DNA of 64,000 nucleotides from Aquarana catesbeiana (lineage: Eukaryota; Chordata; Amphibia; Anura; Ranidae), in assembly GCF_042186555.1 (NCBI RefSeq), contig NC_133324.1:1496081-1560080 (forward strand), in the 5' to 3' direction. The position numbers were made by a program, and so were the translations under genes. Under the pieces are notes generated by a model. The model was not told where the DNA came from, ran no database searches, and saw only the letters and a program-made list of their open reading frames with translations. Below are positions 36,438-46,085 of this stretch, in pieces (position 1 is the first letter of the stretch; each line of letters opens with the position of its first letter).

Positions 36438-36850
36438 TTATGCCGTGTACACACGGGCGGACTTTTCGACCGGACTGGTCCGAGGGACCGAATCCGGCAG
36501 ACAATCCGACCGTGTGTGGGCTTCATTGGGCGTCTGACGGACCGTTTCGGTCGGAAATCCGACGGACTTTAGATTTGGAACATGCTTCAAATCGGACCCA
36601 GAAATCCACTCGTCTGTATGCTAGTCGGACGGGCAAAAACCCACGCTAGGGCAGCTATTGGCTACTGGCTATGAACTTCCTTATTTTAGTCCGGTCGTAC
36701 GTCATCACGTACGAATCCGTCAGACTTTGGTGTGATCGTGTGTAGGCAAGTCCGTTCGTTAAAAAGTCCGTCAAACGTACATCGAAAGACCGCCAGAAAG
36801 TCCGTCGGACCAGTCCGGTCGAAAAGTCCGCCCGTGTGTACGCCGCTTAA
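36438..36850. mobile_element. Long-TIR MITE (GTACACACGGGCGGAC)
   Basis: A roughly 410-bp element has inverted ends of about 40 bp: GTACACACGGGCGGACTTTT at 36445 is mirrored by AAAAGTCCGCCCGTGTGTAC ending at 36841. TTA occurs at both outer edges (36437-36439 and 36847-36849), which would fit a PIF/Harbinger-type 3-bp target, though exact ends are uncertain by a base or two. It is rich in CCGAC/GTCGG motifs and non-coding. It sits in the presumed intron upstream of the GT92 exon. Confidence 0.75.
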
Positions 36851-37015
36851 GATTTGTTCCAGAAAATGTTACCATCCGACTCCTTCGAATTTCTCTTGTA
36901 ACTGCGAACAAAAACAAATAACGATTTCCCCCACTAACGATTAGAAAATTAAATGAAAGTTTTATTTAAAAAAAAAAAAGAGTATGGCCAATTAACTTGA
37001 GAAGTGTGAAAAATT

Positions 37016-37341
37016 ACTGTGGGGGACATTAGAGTGTAAGCTCCTCTGATACAGAGACTGATGTGATTGGCTCAGTGATCTCTGTACAGCACTGCGGTAT
37101 ATGTCAGAGCTATATAAATGTATAATAATAATAATAGTGCGTGACTGTGGGGGGAGGGGACTTTAGAGTGTAAGCTCCTCCGGTACAGAGACTGATGTGA
37201 CTGGCTCAGTGATCTCTGTACAGCACTGCAGTATATGTCAGAGCTACTGTATATAAATGTATAATAATAATAATAGTGTGTGAATGTGGGGGGAGGGGAC
37301 TTTAGAGTGTAAGCTCCTCTGGTACAGAGACTGATGTGACC
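37016..37341 (+). repeat. Tandem copies of a LINE/SINE-like 3' tail
   Basis: About 2.3 copies of a 134-139-bp unit (AGAGTGTAAGCTCCTC at 37031, 37165 and 37304). Each of the first two full copies ends in a TATATAAATGTATAATAATAA stretch. The order GTAAGCTC, CTGTACAGCACTGC, TATAAAT, (AAT)n resembles the 3' tails of L2/CR1-type LINEs and their SINEs. The block lies about 100 bp before the GT92 splice acceptor. Confidence 0.7.
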
Positions 37342-37429
37342 GGATTATAATGGTGATTTCACTTAATTTTAAACTTGTGCACTAAATTTAAAATCTCACT
37401 GAACGTATTTTATGCTCTTATTCTCTGTT

Positions 37430-37445
37430 TCCTATCTTCTTCCAG
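37430..37445 (+). promoter_or_regulatory. Splice acceptor before the GT92 coding exon
   Basis: A pyrimidine-rich stretch (CTATCTTCTTCCAG, AG at 37444-37445) lies 24 bp before the ATG at 37470. This places the whole protein-coding region in one exon with a short piece of 5' leader. Confidence 0.6.
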
Positions 37446-37469
37446 CTGTGATCACCTGATGAAACCAGA

Positions 37470-38732
37470 ATGTGGACATCTTCTAGATACACGTTCTGCG
37501 CATTGTCCATGTTTTTGTGTTTTGCTATCTTTTATTACTCCTACCATTTAGAAATCAGACATTCGAAGATGAGATCTCAGAAACTTCCCATTGCCACAGA
37601 CACCATTACAGCTCTGGATCGTCGAACATTTATCATCTCCCCGTATTATGAGCCTAGACTTGGCCAATCAGTCCGGGTCATCACCATCATCCATGTATCT
37701 GTGAAGAAACTCTACTGTATCTTCCATTGTTCCTCCAACCAGAACATCTCTGTCAGGGCAGAAATAGATCTTCACAGTGACAGATTTGGGTTCCCATATG
37801 GAACAGCAGATCTTCTATGTGCAGAACCTTCTGGGTGTGATTACACTTATCTGTCTTTCTCTTCAACTTATTCCACAACTGCAGGTCAGAATTTTCTGTT
37901 TAAAGTCAGGAACCGTCCACCACAACCAATCTCCTCCAATTTCACCGTCTGTATTTCTACTTTGTTTGGAAACTACAACAATGTCCTCCAGATGATCCAG
38001 AGTATTGAGATGTACAAGATTCTGGGGGCCTCCAGAGTCACCATCTATAACACCAACTGTTCCCAGGATGTAGATAAGGTGTTACGTCGTTACATTGATG
38101 AAGGAATTCTAGATATGGTGCCATGGCCAATAGACCACCATCTTCAGACATCGAAAAAATGGCAGTATTACAAAGGACTCAAAGCTGAGATTGGATATTT
38201 TGGACAAACTGCAGCCCTAAATGATTGTCTATACAGGAACATGTACAAAAGTAAGTTCATTCTCTTCAATGACATTGATGAAATTATTCTTCCAGTCAAG
38301 GACTGGGACTGGTCATCCCTGATGGAGAATCTCCAGAATAAACACCCAGATACAAGTGTCTTCCTCATTGAGAATCACATCTTTCCGAATTCAGTCAAAA
38401 TCTCTGGATTTGACTTGTGGTCTCATATTCCCGGGGTCAATATTCTCCATCATTCTGTCAGAGAACCTATGAGTTGGAAACTCTTCAATGGCCGCAAATT
38501 GATTGTGAATCCCCGAGATGTATTTCAGACCTCCATCCACTCAGCTCTGAAACAAAGAGGACACTGGAAGAATATAGAATCAGATATGGTCCTCACCTTT
38601 CACTGTACACATAAATATAGAAGGGACATCACCACAGAAGACTTAATTCTAGATGATGTACTGAGGAGACACAACATGTCCTTAGTGCCCCATGTAGATA
38701 AGGTGATTCAGAGACTTTTCCCTCAGCAATAG
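37470..38732 (+). CDS. GT92 family glycosyltransferase (galt-1-like)
   Basis: An intact 420-codon ORF in a single exon. Residues about 7-27 form one hydrophobic segment after a short N-terminus, as in a type II Golgi membrane protein. The lumenal part (about 155-385) matches the GT92/DUF23 layout: CISTLFGNYNN (161-171), SIEMYKILGASRVTIYN (178-194), QTAALNDCLYR (246-256) and FNDIDEIILP (266-275). The D268-x-D270 pair is the likely metal/sugar-nucleotide site, and a C-terminal FHCTHKYR block is present. NxS/T sites are at 92, 157, 196 and 402. Family members transfer galactose in beta-1,4 linkage to glycans (for example onto fucose in C. elegans GALT-1); the substrate here is unknown. The start is the first ATG after a splice acceptor. 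A poly(A) signal follows 94 bp after the stop. Codons look conserved and there is no break, so I regard it as functional. Confidence 0.9.
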   Translation: MWTSSRYTFCALSMFLCFAIFYYSYHLEIRHSKMRSQKLPIATDTITALDRRTFIISPYYEPRLGQSVRVITIIHVSVKKLYCIFHCSSNQNISVRAEIDLHSDRFGFPYGTADLLCAEPSGCDYTYLSFSSTYSTTAGQNFLFKVRNRPPQPISSNFTVCISTLFGNYNNVLQMIQSIEMYKILGASRVTIYNTNCSQDVDKVLRRYIDEGILDMVPWPIDHHLQTSKKWQYYKGLKAEIGYFGQTAALNDCLYRNMYKSKFILFNDIDEIILPVKDWDWSSLMENLQNKHPDTSVFLIENHIFPNSVKISGFDLWSHIPGVNILHHSVREPMSWKLFNGRKLIVNPRDVFQTSIHSALKQRGHWKNIESDMVLTFHCTHKYRRDITTEDLILDDVLRRHNMSLVPHVDKVIQRLFPQQ

Positions 38733-38825
38733 AACCCCCCCTGTATATCCTGTAATGTAGAGTGAAAACTTCAATTCTATGTGTTCACGATTCAAAACTC
38801 AAATTTATCAATTTGTTCACTTATT

Positions 38826-38831
38826 AATAAA
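38826..38831 (+). terminator. Polyadenylation signal of the GT92 gene
   Basis: AATAAA lies 94 bp after the TAG stop and about 10 bp before a MITE. It implies a very short 3' UTR, with cleavage falling at or inside the MITE. Confidence 0.6.
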
Positions 38832-38840
38832 GACTGCCTA

Positions 38841-38997
38841 AAACATGGATATTCAAACTGTGGCCCTCCAGCTGCTGCAGAACTACAAGTCCCATCATGC
38901 CTTTGGGAGTCATGCTTGTAACTGTCTGCCTTGCAAAGCCTCATAGGACTTGTAGTTCCACAACAGCTGGAGGGCCGCAGGTTGAGCACGCATGGCT
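38841..38997. mobile_element. Palindromic MITE (GGCCCTCCAGCTG)
   Basis: A 157-bp element has imperfect inverted halves of about 60 bp: GGCCCTCCAGCTGCTGCAGA on the left is mirrored by CAGCTGGAGGGCC on the right, and ACTACAAGTCCCAT by AGGACTTGTAGTT. It could fold into one long hairpin. It directly follows the GT92 poly(A) signal. Confidence 0.75.
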
Positions 38998-39000
38998 TAG

Positions 39001-39450
39001 AAGAGCCTTGTTGTCAGGGCTGTTTTTCAGCTGGAACTTGATGGAGCTAACTTCCACCACCTCTGGCTCAAGACCTCTGTTCCTCGCTCACCACTATCAC
39101 TTGTAAATGCAGAGGTTCAACCCCCATGTGACAACTTGTCCCCCAACAGCTCTGACCTCCTGCGCGGGTCCCACTGATTGCAGGGTGGGGACAAGGGAGA
39201 TGCAGGTGCCTGTGGTGCAGTGCGGATGCCGACACCCCCACTGGAAATCTCCTTTGACGGAACCACCTAAAGTGTGCGGGGAGGTACTAGAGCTGGATGG
39301 GTGCTTATACAGCAACAAACGTAAGACATGTGGAATATGGATGGGGGAGGGTTTAAGAAGAGGGGAAAATATAGGGGCAATGGCCAGTGAGGGGGGGCAT
39401 GATGAGGTCAGAGCTGAAGAGGTTTGATAGGTAAGAAGCTGCGCAAGAAG
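39001..39450. other. Spacer with no supported gene
   Basis: Mixed sequence with a 106-codon plus ORF (39107-39427) and the tail of the long minus ORFs from the neighbouring minisatellite. No domain is recognised. GTAAGACAT at 39319 and GTAAGAAGC at 39431 look like splice donors, but no partner exon can be supported. Confidence 0.4.
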
Positions 39451-40612
39451 GCTGAACCCTGCACTCTGTATGCAGCGCACCCCTGAACTCTGCACTCTGT
39501 ATGCAGCGCACCCCTGAACTCTGCACTCTGTATGCAGCGCACCTCTGAACTCTGCACTCTGTATGCAGCGCACCCCTGAACTCTGCACTCTGTATGCAGT
39601 GCACCCCTGAACTCTGCACCCTGTATGCAGTGCACCCCTGAACTCTGCACCCTGTATGCAGCGCACCCCTGAACTCTGCACTCTGTATGCAGCGCACCCC
39701 TGAACTCTGCACTCTGTATGCAGCGCACCCCTGAACTCTGCACTCTGTATGCAGCGCACCCCTGAACTCTGCACTCTGTATGCAGCGCACCCCTGAACTC
39801 TGCACCCTGTATGCAGCGCACCCCTGAACTCTGCACCCTGTATGCAGCGCACCCCTGAACTCTGCACCCTGTGTGTAGGGCACCCCTGAACTCTGCACTC
39901 TGTATGCAGTGCACCCCTGAATTCTGCACTGTGTGTGTAGGGCACCCCTAAAAACTGCAAACTGTAGGCAGAGCACCCCTGAACTCTGCACTCTGTATGC
40001 AGCACACCCCTGAACTCTGCACCCTGTATGCAGCGCACCCCTGAACTCTGCACTCTGTATGCAGCACACCCCTGAACTCTGCACTCTGTATGCAGCGCAC
40101 CCCTGAACTCTGCACCCTGTATGCAGCGCACCCCTGAACTCTGCACCCTGTATGCAGCGCACCCCTGAACTCTGCACCCTGTATGCAGCGCACCACTGAA
40201 CTCTGCACCCTGTATGCAGCGCACCCCTGAACTCTGCACCCTGTATGCAGCGCACCCCTGAACTCTGCACCCTGTGTGTAGGGCACCCCTGAACTCTGCA
40301 CCCTGTGTGTAGGGCACCCCTGAACTCTGCACCCTGTGTGTAGCGCACCCCTAAACTCTGCTCTCTGTATGCAGCGCACCCCTGAACTCTGCACCCTGTG
40401 TGTAGGGCACCCCTGAATTCTGCACTGTGTGTGTAGGGCACCCCTAAAAACTGCAAACTGTAGGCAGAGCACCCCTGAACTCTGCACTCTGTATGCAGCA
40501 CACCCCTGAACTCTGCACTCTGTATGCAGTGCACCCCTGAACTCTGCACTCTGTATGCAGTGCACCCCTGAACTCTGCACTCTGTATGCAGTGCACCCCT
40601 GAACTCTGCATC
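39451..40612 (-). repeat. 31-bp minisatellite, about 37 copies
   Basis: The unit (modules CCCCTGAACTCTGCAC and CTGTATGCAGCGCA) has period 31 (for example 39484 and 39515). It is stop-free in all three minus frames, so translation gives ORFs of 173-454 residues whose repeat period is 31 residues, three units read in successive frames. Variants include CTGTGTGTAGGGCAC, which recurs in clusters near 39860-39960 and 40270-40450, and a duplicated group (39930-39990 and 40410-40475) shows block copying. The large ORFs are not genes. Confidence 0.95.
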
Positions 40613-41268
40613 CAAGGAGCAGCGGCTGGGATGGTGCATCCAAGCAGCAGTGGGGATCAGGCATGCGAGGAGCGGCTGGGTTTGTGCACACGAGGAGCAG
40701 TGGCTGGGTTCGGGCATCCGAGGAGCGGCGGGGATCGGGCATCAGAGAAGCGGCTGGGATTGGGCATCCAAGGAGCAGCGGGGTTTGGGCATCGGAGGAG
40801 GGACTGGGATTGGGCATCCGAGGAGCAGCAGCTGGGATCAGCATCTGAGGAGCGGCTGGGATTGGGCATCCGAGGAGCAGTAGGGATCGGGCATCTGAGG
40901 AGCGACTGGGATCGTGCATATGAGGAGCAGCAGGGATCGGGCATCCGAGGAGCAGCGGATGGGATTGGGCATCTGAGAAGCAGCTGGGATTGGGCATCCG
41001 AGGAGTGGCGGGGATCGGGCATCAGAGGAACAGTGGGGATTGGGCATCTGAGGAGCAGCTGGCATCGGGCATCCAAGGAGCAGTGGATGGGATCGGGCAT
41101 CTGAGAAGTGGCTGGGATTGGGCATCCGAGGAGCAGCGGCTGGGATTGGGCATCTGAGGAGCAGCTGGCATTGGGCATCCAAGGAGCAGCGGAAGGGATC
41201 GGGCATCTGAGAAGCAACTGGGATTGGACATGCGAGAAGTGGCTGGGATTGGGCATCCAAGACCACTA
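40613..41268 (+). repeat. Degenerate GGGCATC/GAGGAGCAG minisatellite
   Basis: Units of about 25-34 bp combine GAGGAGCAGC, GGCTGGGATTGGGCATC and a short variable linker. The period is irregular because some units have an extra GGCT or CAGTGGGG. Open frames occur on both strands (172 residues plus, 199 residues minus) purely from composition. It begins within ten bases of the end of the preceding 31-bp array. Confidence 0.9.
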
Positions 41269-41815
41269 GGGATGCCCACTGGAGAGCACCAGGTTAGCCC
41301 ACCAGGGATGCCAATCAGTGCCAGTCAGTGCCCATTAGGATGGCACTCTGTGCCCATCAGTGATACCTGTCAGTGCCTCCTAATAAGTGCTGCCTATAAG
41401 TGCTTGCATCTATCAGTGCCACCCATCAGTGCCGCCTATGAGTGCCCATTAGTGCTGTCCCATCAGTGCCCATCAGTCCCACCTATGAGTGCCCATCAGT
41501 CCCACATATCAGTGCCCATCAGTCCTGCCTATGAGTGCTTATCAGTGCCCATCAGTGCTGCTTATCAGTGCTGCATATAAGTGCCTACTCATCAGTGCCC
41601 ATCAGTCCCGCCTATGAGTGCCAATCAGTGCTGCTTATCAGTGCTGCTTATCAGTGCCCATCGGTGCTGCTTATCAGTGCCACCTATCAGGGCCCATCAG
41701 TCTTGCATATGAGTGTCCAATCAGTGCCACCTATCAGTGCCTATCAGTCCCGCCTATCAGTGCCCATCAATGCTGCATATAAGTGCCTCCTTATCAGTGC
41801 CCATCAGTGAAGGAG
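41269..41815 (+). repeat. CAGTGCCCAT-type minisatellite
   Basis: Units of about 10-30 bp with CAGTGCCCATCAGTGCTGC and CAGTGCCACCTAT modules. It is similar in style, and in the CAGTG core, to the array at 29021-30262. Both run directly into the same dispersed-repeat right end. Non-coding. Confidence 0.85.
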
Positions 41816-41955
41816 AAAATGTATTTATTTACAAAGTTTTATAAAAGAAACAAAGAAAAACTTTTTTTTTCCAAAACTTTTGTTTTTTTTATTTGTAGCA
41901 CAAACAATAAAAAACCCCAGAGGTGATCAAATACCACCAAAAGAAAGCTCTACCC
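41816..41955 (+). mobile_element. Dispersed repeat copy C, truncated
   Basis: Contains AAGGAGAAAATG, a T-rich stretch and CAAATACCACCAAAAGAAAG, aligned with copies A (30300-30440) and B (36000-36110). It breaks off at about 41950, just after GAAAGCTCTA, into unrelated C-rich sequence. Confidence 0.65.
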
Positions 41956-43372
41956 CCCCTGCGTCTGGAATGACTCCGATCTCCCCTCCTCCCTCCCTCC
42001 TCTGTCTGGGCCGGGGAGTGCTGGATGGCTGAGTGGCTGCGGGTGAACCATCCCTGGAGTCACTGTGGTGGGTGGGTCGGTCGGGCTTCCCCATGCGTCT
42101 CCTCCGGCCATGCGTCTCCTCCCTCCTCCTCCTCCTCCTAGGCCAATTGGAACGCTACTGCTTTTGGGCCAATCAGGAAATGGGTCTCACAACCCTCTTC
42201 CTGATTGACTGGGAGGAGAACCAGTGCGACACTTGTGAATATTAATTTGCTATGGTCACACAACTGGGTGGGCTCGGGGCGCTGTGCTCTGCGCCCCAAG
42301 CCCGCTCTATATTGAAGCCTATTAGAGCCTCAGGCTGTAATCACGTGCTTCTAAAAAAAAAAAACACCCCCCTCCATTGGAATCCATGCGTCCGGCGCCC
42401 CGCATGTAGATTAGGAGACCAGACGCATGGATAGGGGGGCCCCTAATGGACTAATAGTCACCACATTTCCGTGTTCACAGCTGAACCAAAATCAACATCT
42501 TTGTACATTTCACACAATGGAAGTATCTCTCTATAAGTGTATAACATTTGTATTTGTTTTTCTATGGACTTGAAATGGATTCATTGCATATATATTGTAT
42601 GACTGGGGTTTACAGGCTGCGCACTTCACTAGTATCTCTCTATTGTTCTATATTCCAATGTTATGAGGACAAGTTATGAAAACCAGTGAAAATGAAATAT
42701 ATAGGCATACAAAATGCGTACATAGCAAAATTCACAGTAGTGCAACAATAACACCTAATTAATTCCGTGTCCAATACAAGAATGTAATGATCGAATATAT
42801 GTAATATTCCATGTGCAAAAAATATATATTAAAAAATGTAAAAAACAAAACAAGAGTCCAATAGCAGTCCTCTTTATACAAAAAGAAAATGTGACGTACT
42901 TGTATGCCGGTCTGTGCACGTGCTACTGCGGGCTCCATGTCCACCGGCCACCCGCGATAGCGGTGAAGAGAGGCAGGACAGGGATCTGCCTATGTAAACA
43001 AGGCGGATCCCCGTTCTGACAGGGGAGGAGAGAGAGAGATCGTTTGTTCCTAGTGATCAGGAACAGCGATCTCTCTGTACTCCCAGTCAGTCCGTCCCCC
43101 TGACAGTTAGCACCTCCCTTACCCTCTTGATCGCCCTCTAGTGTTAACCCCTTTTCCTGGCAGTGCCATTTATACAGTGATCAGTGCATTTTTTTTAGCA
43201 CTGGTCACCAAAAAGTGTCACTTCGGGTCAGATTTGTCCGCCGCAATGTCGCAGTCACTCTAAAAATCAATGATCCCTGCCATTACTAGCAAAAACAATA
43301 AAAACAATAAGAAGTCCTTAAATCTTTCCCTTATTTTGTAGACACTATAACTTTTGCGCAAACCTATGGCTG
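41956..43372. other. No gene seen; dispersed-repeat sequence
   Basis: A pyrimidine-rich stretch (41990-42140) is followed by GCCAATTGG/CCAATCAGG motifs, then AT-rich DNA (42480-42880). A segment with CAGTGATCAGTGC-type inverted motifs follows (42890-43330). ORFs up to 70 codons have no support. The last part looks like the end of an unclassified interspersed repeat abutting the gypsy pol fragment. Confidence 0.45.
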
Positions 43373-43969
43373 TAACCTACCACAATGAAGGGGAAGGAGG
43401 GGTTTGCAAAGTTAGCCCGACCCCTCACTGAGCTCCTGCAGACCAAAGTGGATGAGGAAATGCAAGAGACCTCAGAAGGAGTTTATAAAACAAAAGAACC
43501 CCCAAAAGTCCTGAGCCTGATGAACTGCATGTTGATGTCTGCAGATAAGAGTTAGGTGGTGGACTGTATCAAGAACATGATGGACACCTGAGGCCTGTCG
43601 CTTTTGTGGGCCGGAGTCTTACCCCATCTGAGAGAAACTACCCTACTCATAAGTTAGAATTCTTTGAAGTGGACAATCGTGGACAAGCTGAAAGAATACC
43701 TGTATGGGGCAGACTTCAATGTAAGGACCGACAACAACCCACTCACATATGTACTTACCACGGCCAAGCTGTATGCTACTGGACATCTATGGTTGGTGAC
43801 ACTGTCTGGGTTCAGCCGAAAATATTGTTCCGCAGTCAAGAATTTTGATGCTGATGCTTTGTCAAGTATACTCTACAACACAGAGGCTTCCATGGAAGGA
43901 TGGGCTCAATTGAAACCAGAGTGAGTTCAAGCTTTGAGCCAAATGATAGAGTACAGAGATAGAGGGGCA
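43373..43969 (+). pseudogene. pol: Ty3/gypsy pol fragment: RT end and RNase H
   Basis: Broken coding sequence across frames. GFAKLARPLTELLQ near 43408 belongs to the connection after reverse transcriptase. RSLTPSERNYPTHKLEFF (from 43609) and DKLKEYLYGADFNVRTDNNPLTY (from 43680) belong to the RNase H domain, followed by DADALS. At least two in-frame stops (about 43554 and 43589) and a frame change at about 43663 interrupt it. The 5' part (gag, protease, RT core) is missing. The next pol piece lies at 46086, after a LINE insertion. Confidence 0.85.
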
Positions 43970-44091
43970 TAGTTACATAGTAGGTGAGGTTGAAAAAAGA
44001 CACAAGTCCAACCTATGTGTGTGATTATATGTCAGTATTACATTGTATATCCCTGTATGTTGCGGTCATTCAGGTGCTTATCTAATAGTTT

Positions 44092-46085
44092 CTAGAAGCT
44101 ATCAATGCTCCCCGCTGAGACCACCACCTGTGGAAGGGAATTCCACATCCTTGCCGCTCTTACAGTAAAGAACCCTCTACGTAGTTTAAGGTTAAACCTC
44201 TTTTCTTCTAAATTTAATGAGTGGCCACGAGTTTTATTAAACTCTCTTCTGCGAAAAAGTTTTATCCCTATTGTGGGGTCACCAGTCCGGTATTTATATA
44301 TTGTGGGGTCACCAGTCCGGTATTTATATATTGTGGGGTCACCAGTCCGGTATTTATATATTGTGGGGTCACCAGTCCGGTATTTGTATATTGTGGGGTC
44401 ACCAGTCCGGTATTTGTATATTGTGGGGTCACCAGTCCGGTATTTATATATTGTGGGGTCACCAGTCCGGTATTTGTATATTGTGGGGTCACCAGTCCGG
44501 TATTTATATAATGAAATCATATCCCCTCTCAAGCGTCTCTTCTCCAGAGAGAATAAGTTCAGAGCTCACAACCTTTCCTCATAACTAAGATCCTCCAGAC
44601 CCTTTATTAGCTTTGTTGCCCTTCTTTGTACTCGCTCCATTTCCAGTACATCCTTCCTGAGGACTGGTGCCCAGAACTGGACAGCATACTCCAGGTGCGG
44701 CCGGACCAGAGTCTTGTAGAGCGGGAGAATTATCATTTTATCTCTGGAGTTGATCCCCTTTTAATGCCAATATTCTGTTTGCTTTGTTAGCAGCAGCTTG
44801 GCATTGCGTGTCATTGCTGAGCCTATCATCTACTAGGACCCCCAGGTCCTTTTCCATCTTAGATCCCCCCAGAGGTTCTCCCCCAGTGTATAGATTGCAT
44901 TCAGATTTTTGCCACCCAAATACATTATTTTACATTTTTCTACATTGAACCTCATTTGCCATGTAGTTGCCCCTCCCCCATTCATTTGTTCAGATCTTTT
45001 TGCAAGGTTTCCACATCCTGCGGAGAAGTTATTGCCCTGCTTAGCTTAGTATTGTCTGCAAATACAGAGATTGAACTGTTTATCCCATCCTCCAGGTCGT
45101 TTATGAACAAATTAAATAGGATTGGTCCCAGAACAGAACCCTGGGGAACCCCACTACCCACCCCTGACCATTCTGAGTACTCCCCATTTATCACCACCCT
45201 CTGAACTCACCCTTGTAGCCAGTTTTCAATCCATGTACTCACCCTATGGTCCATGTCAACGCACCTTATCTTGTACAGTAAACGTTTATGGGGAACTGTG
45301 TCAAATGCTTTTGCAAAATCCAGATACACCACGTCTACGGGCCTTCCTTTATCTAGATGGCAACTCACCTCCTCATAGAAGGTTAGTAGATTGGTTTGGT
45401 AAGAACGATTCTTCATGAATCCATGCTGATTACTGCTAATGATATCGTTCTTATTACTAAAATCTTGTATATAGTCCCTTATCATCCCCTCCAAGATTTT
45501 ACATACTATTGATGTTAGGCTAACTGGTCTGTAATTCCCAGGGATGTATTTTGGGCCCTTTTTAAATATTGGTGCTACATTGGCTTTTCTCCAATCAGCT
45601 GGTACCATTCCAGTCAGTAGACTATCTGTAAAAATTAGGAACAACGGTCTGGCAATCACCTGACTGAGTTCCCTAAGTACCCTCGGATGCAAGCCATCTG
45701 GTCCCGGTGATTTATTAATGTTAAGTTTCTCAAGTCTAATTTTAATTCTGTCCTCTGTTAACCATGTAGGTGCTTCCTGTGTTGTGTCATGAGGATAAAC
45801 ACTGCAGTTTTGGTTACTGAAGCCCCCCGATTCACTTGTGAAGACTGAGGAGAAGAATAAATTCAATACCTTTGCCATCTCCCCATCCTTTGTAACCAGA
45901 TGTCCTTCCTCATTCTTTATGGGGGCAATATGGTCTGTCCTCCCTTTTTTACTATTTACATACTTAAAGAATTTCTTGGGATTTTTTTTGCTCTCCTCCG
46001 CTATGTGTCTTTCATGTTCTATCTTAGCCATCCTAATTGCACCCTTACATTTCTTGTTGCATTCTTTATAAAGTCTGAATGCTGA
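44092..46085 (-). pseudogene. CR1-like ORF2 (reverse transcriptase), broken
   Basis: From high to low coordinates: KNPKKFFKYVNSKKGR, NKSPGPDGLHPRVLRELSQ, NYRPVSLTSIVCKILE and DVVYLDFAKAFDTVPHKRLL (RT motif A), then a TGA stop at 45209-45207. The same frame continues with GVPQGSVLGPILFNLFIND. Motif C reads FADN instead of [YF]ADD, so a catalytic aspartate is lost. After a frame change, the C-terminal part has REFNKTRGHSLNLEEKRFNL and RMWNSLP, as is usual for CR1. A 30-bp unit is expanded eightfold inside the C-terminal frame. The enzyme would have copied its own RNA by target-primed reverse transcription; this copy is dead. Confidence 0.88.
44271..44510 (-). repeat. Eight in-frame 30-bp repeats in CR1 ORF2
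   Basis: Exactly eight tandem 30-bp units start at 44271 and every 30 bp to 44481, differing mainly at one A/G position (TATTTATATA or TATTTGTATA). On the minus strand they encode the ten-residue repeat YKYRTGDPTI. The repeat sits just upstream of the REFNKTRGHSL block and preserves frame. Near identity shows that the expansion is recent compared with the decay of the rest of the LINE. Confidence 0.95.

Larger units (their letters stand above)
43970..46085 (-). mobile_element. 5'-truncated CR1-like LINE inserted in gypsy pol
   Basis: A minus-strand non-LTR retrotransposon of about 2.1 kb splits the gypsy pol gene. It keeps the RT domain and C-terminus of ORF2 and a 3' tail (TACTATGTAACT at the low-coordinate end); the endonuclease and 5' end are missing. 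I see no clear target duplication. The right boundary is placed by protein homology, where the RT frame runs into gypsy sequence at about 46085. Confidence 0.85.

Noticed and set aside
39097..40997. Long minus-strand ORFs of 349-454 codons
   Set aside because: They are a 31-bp minisatellite read through all three frames. Extensions beyond the array enter another tandem repeat and carry no domain.
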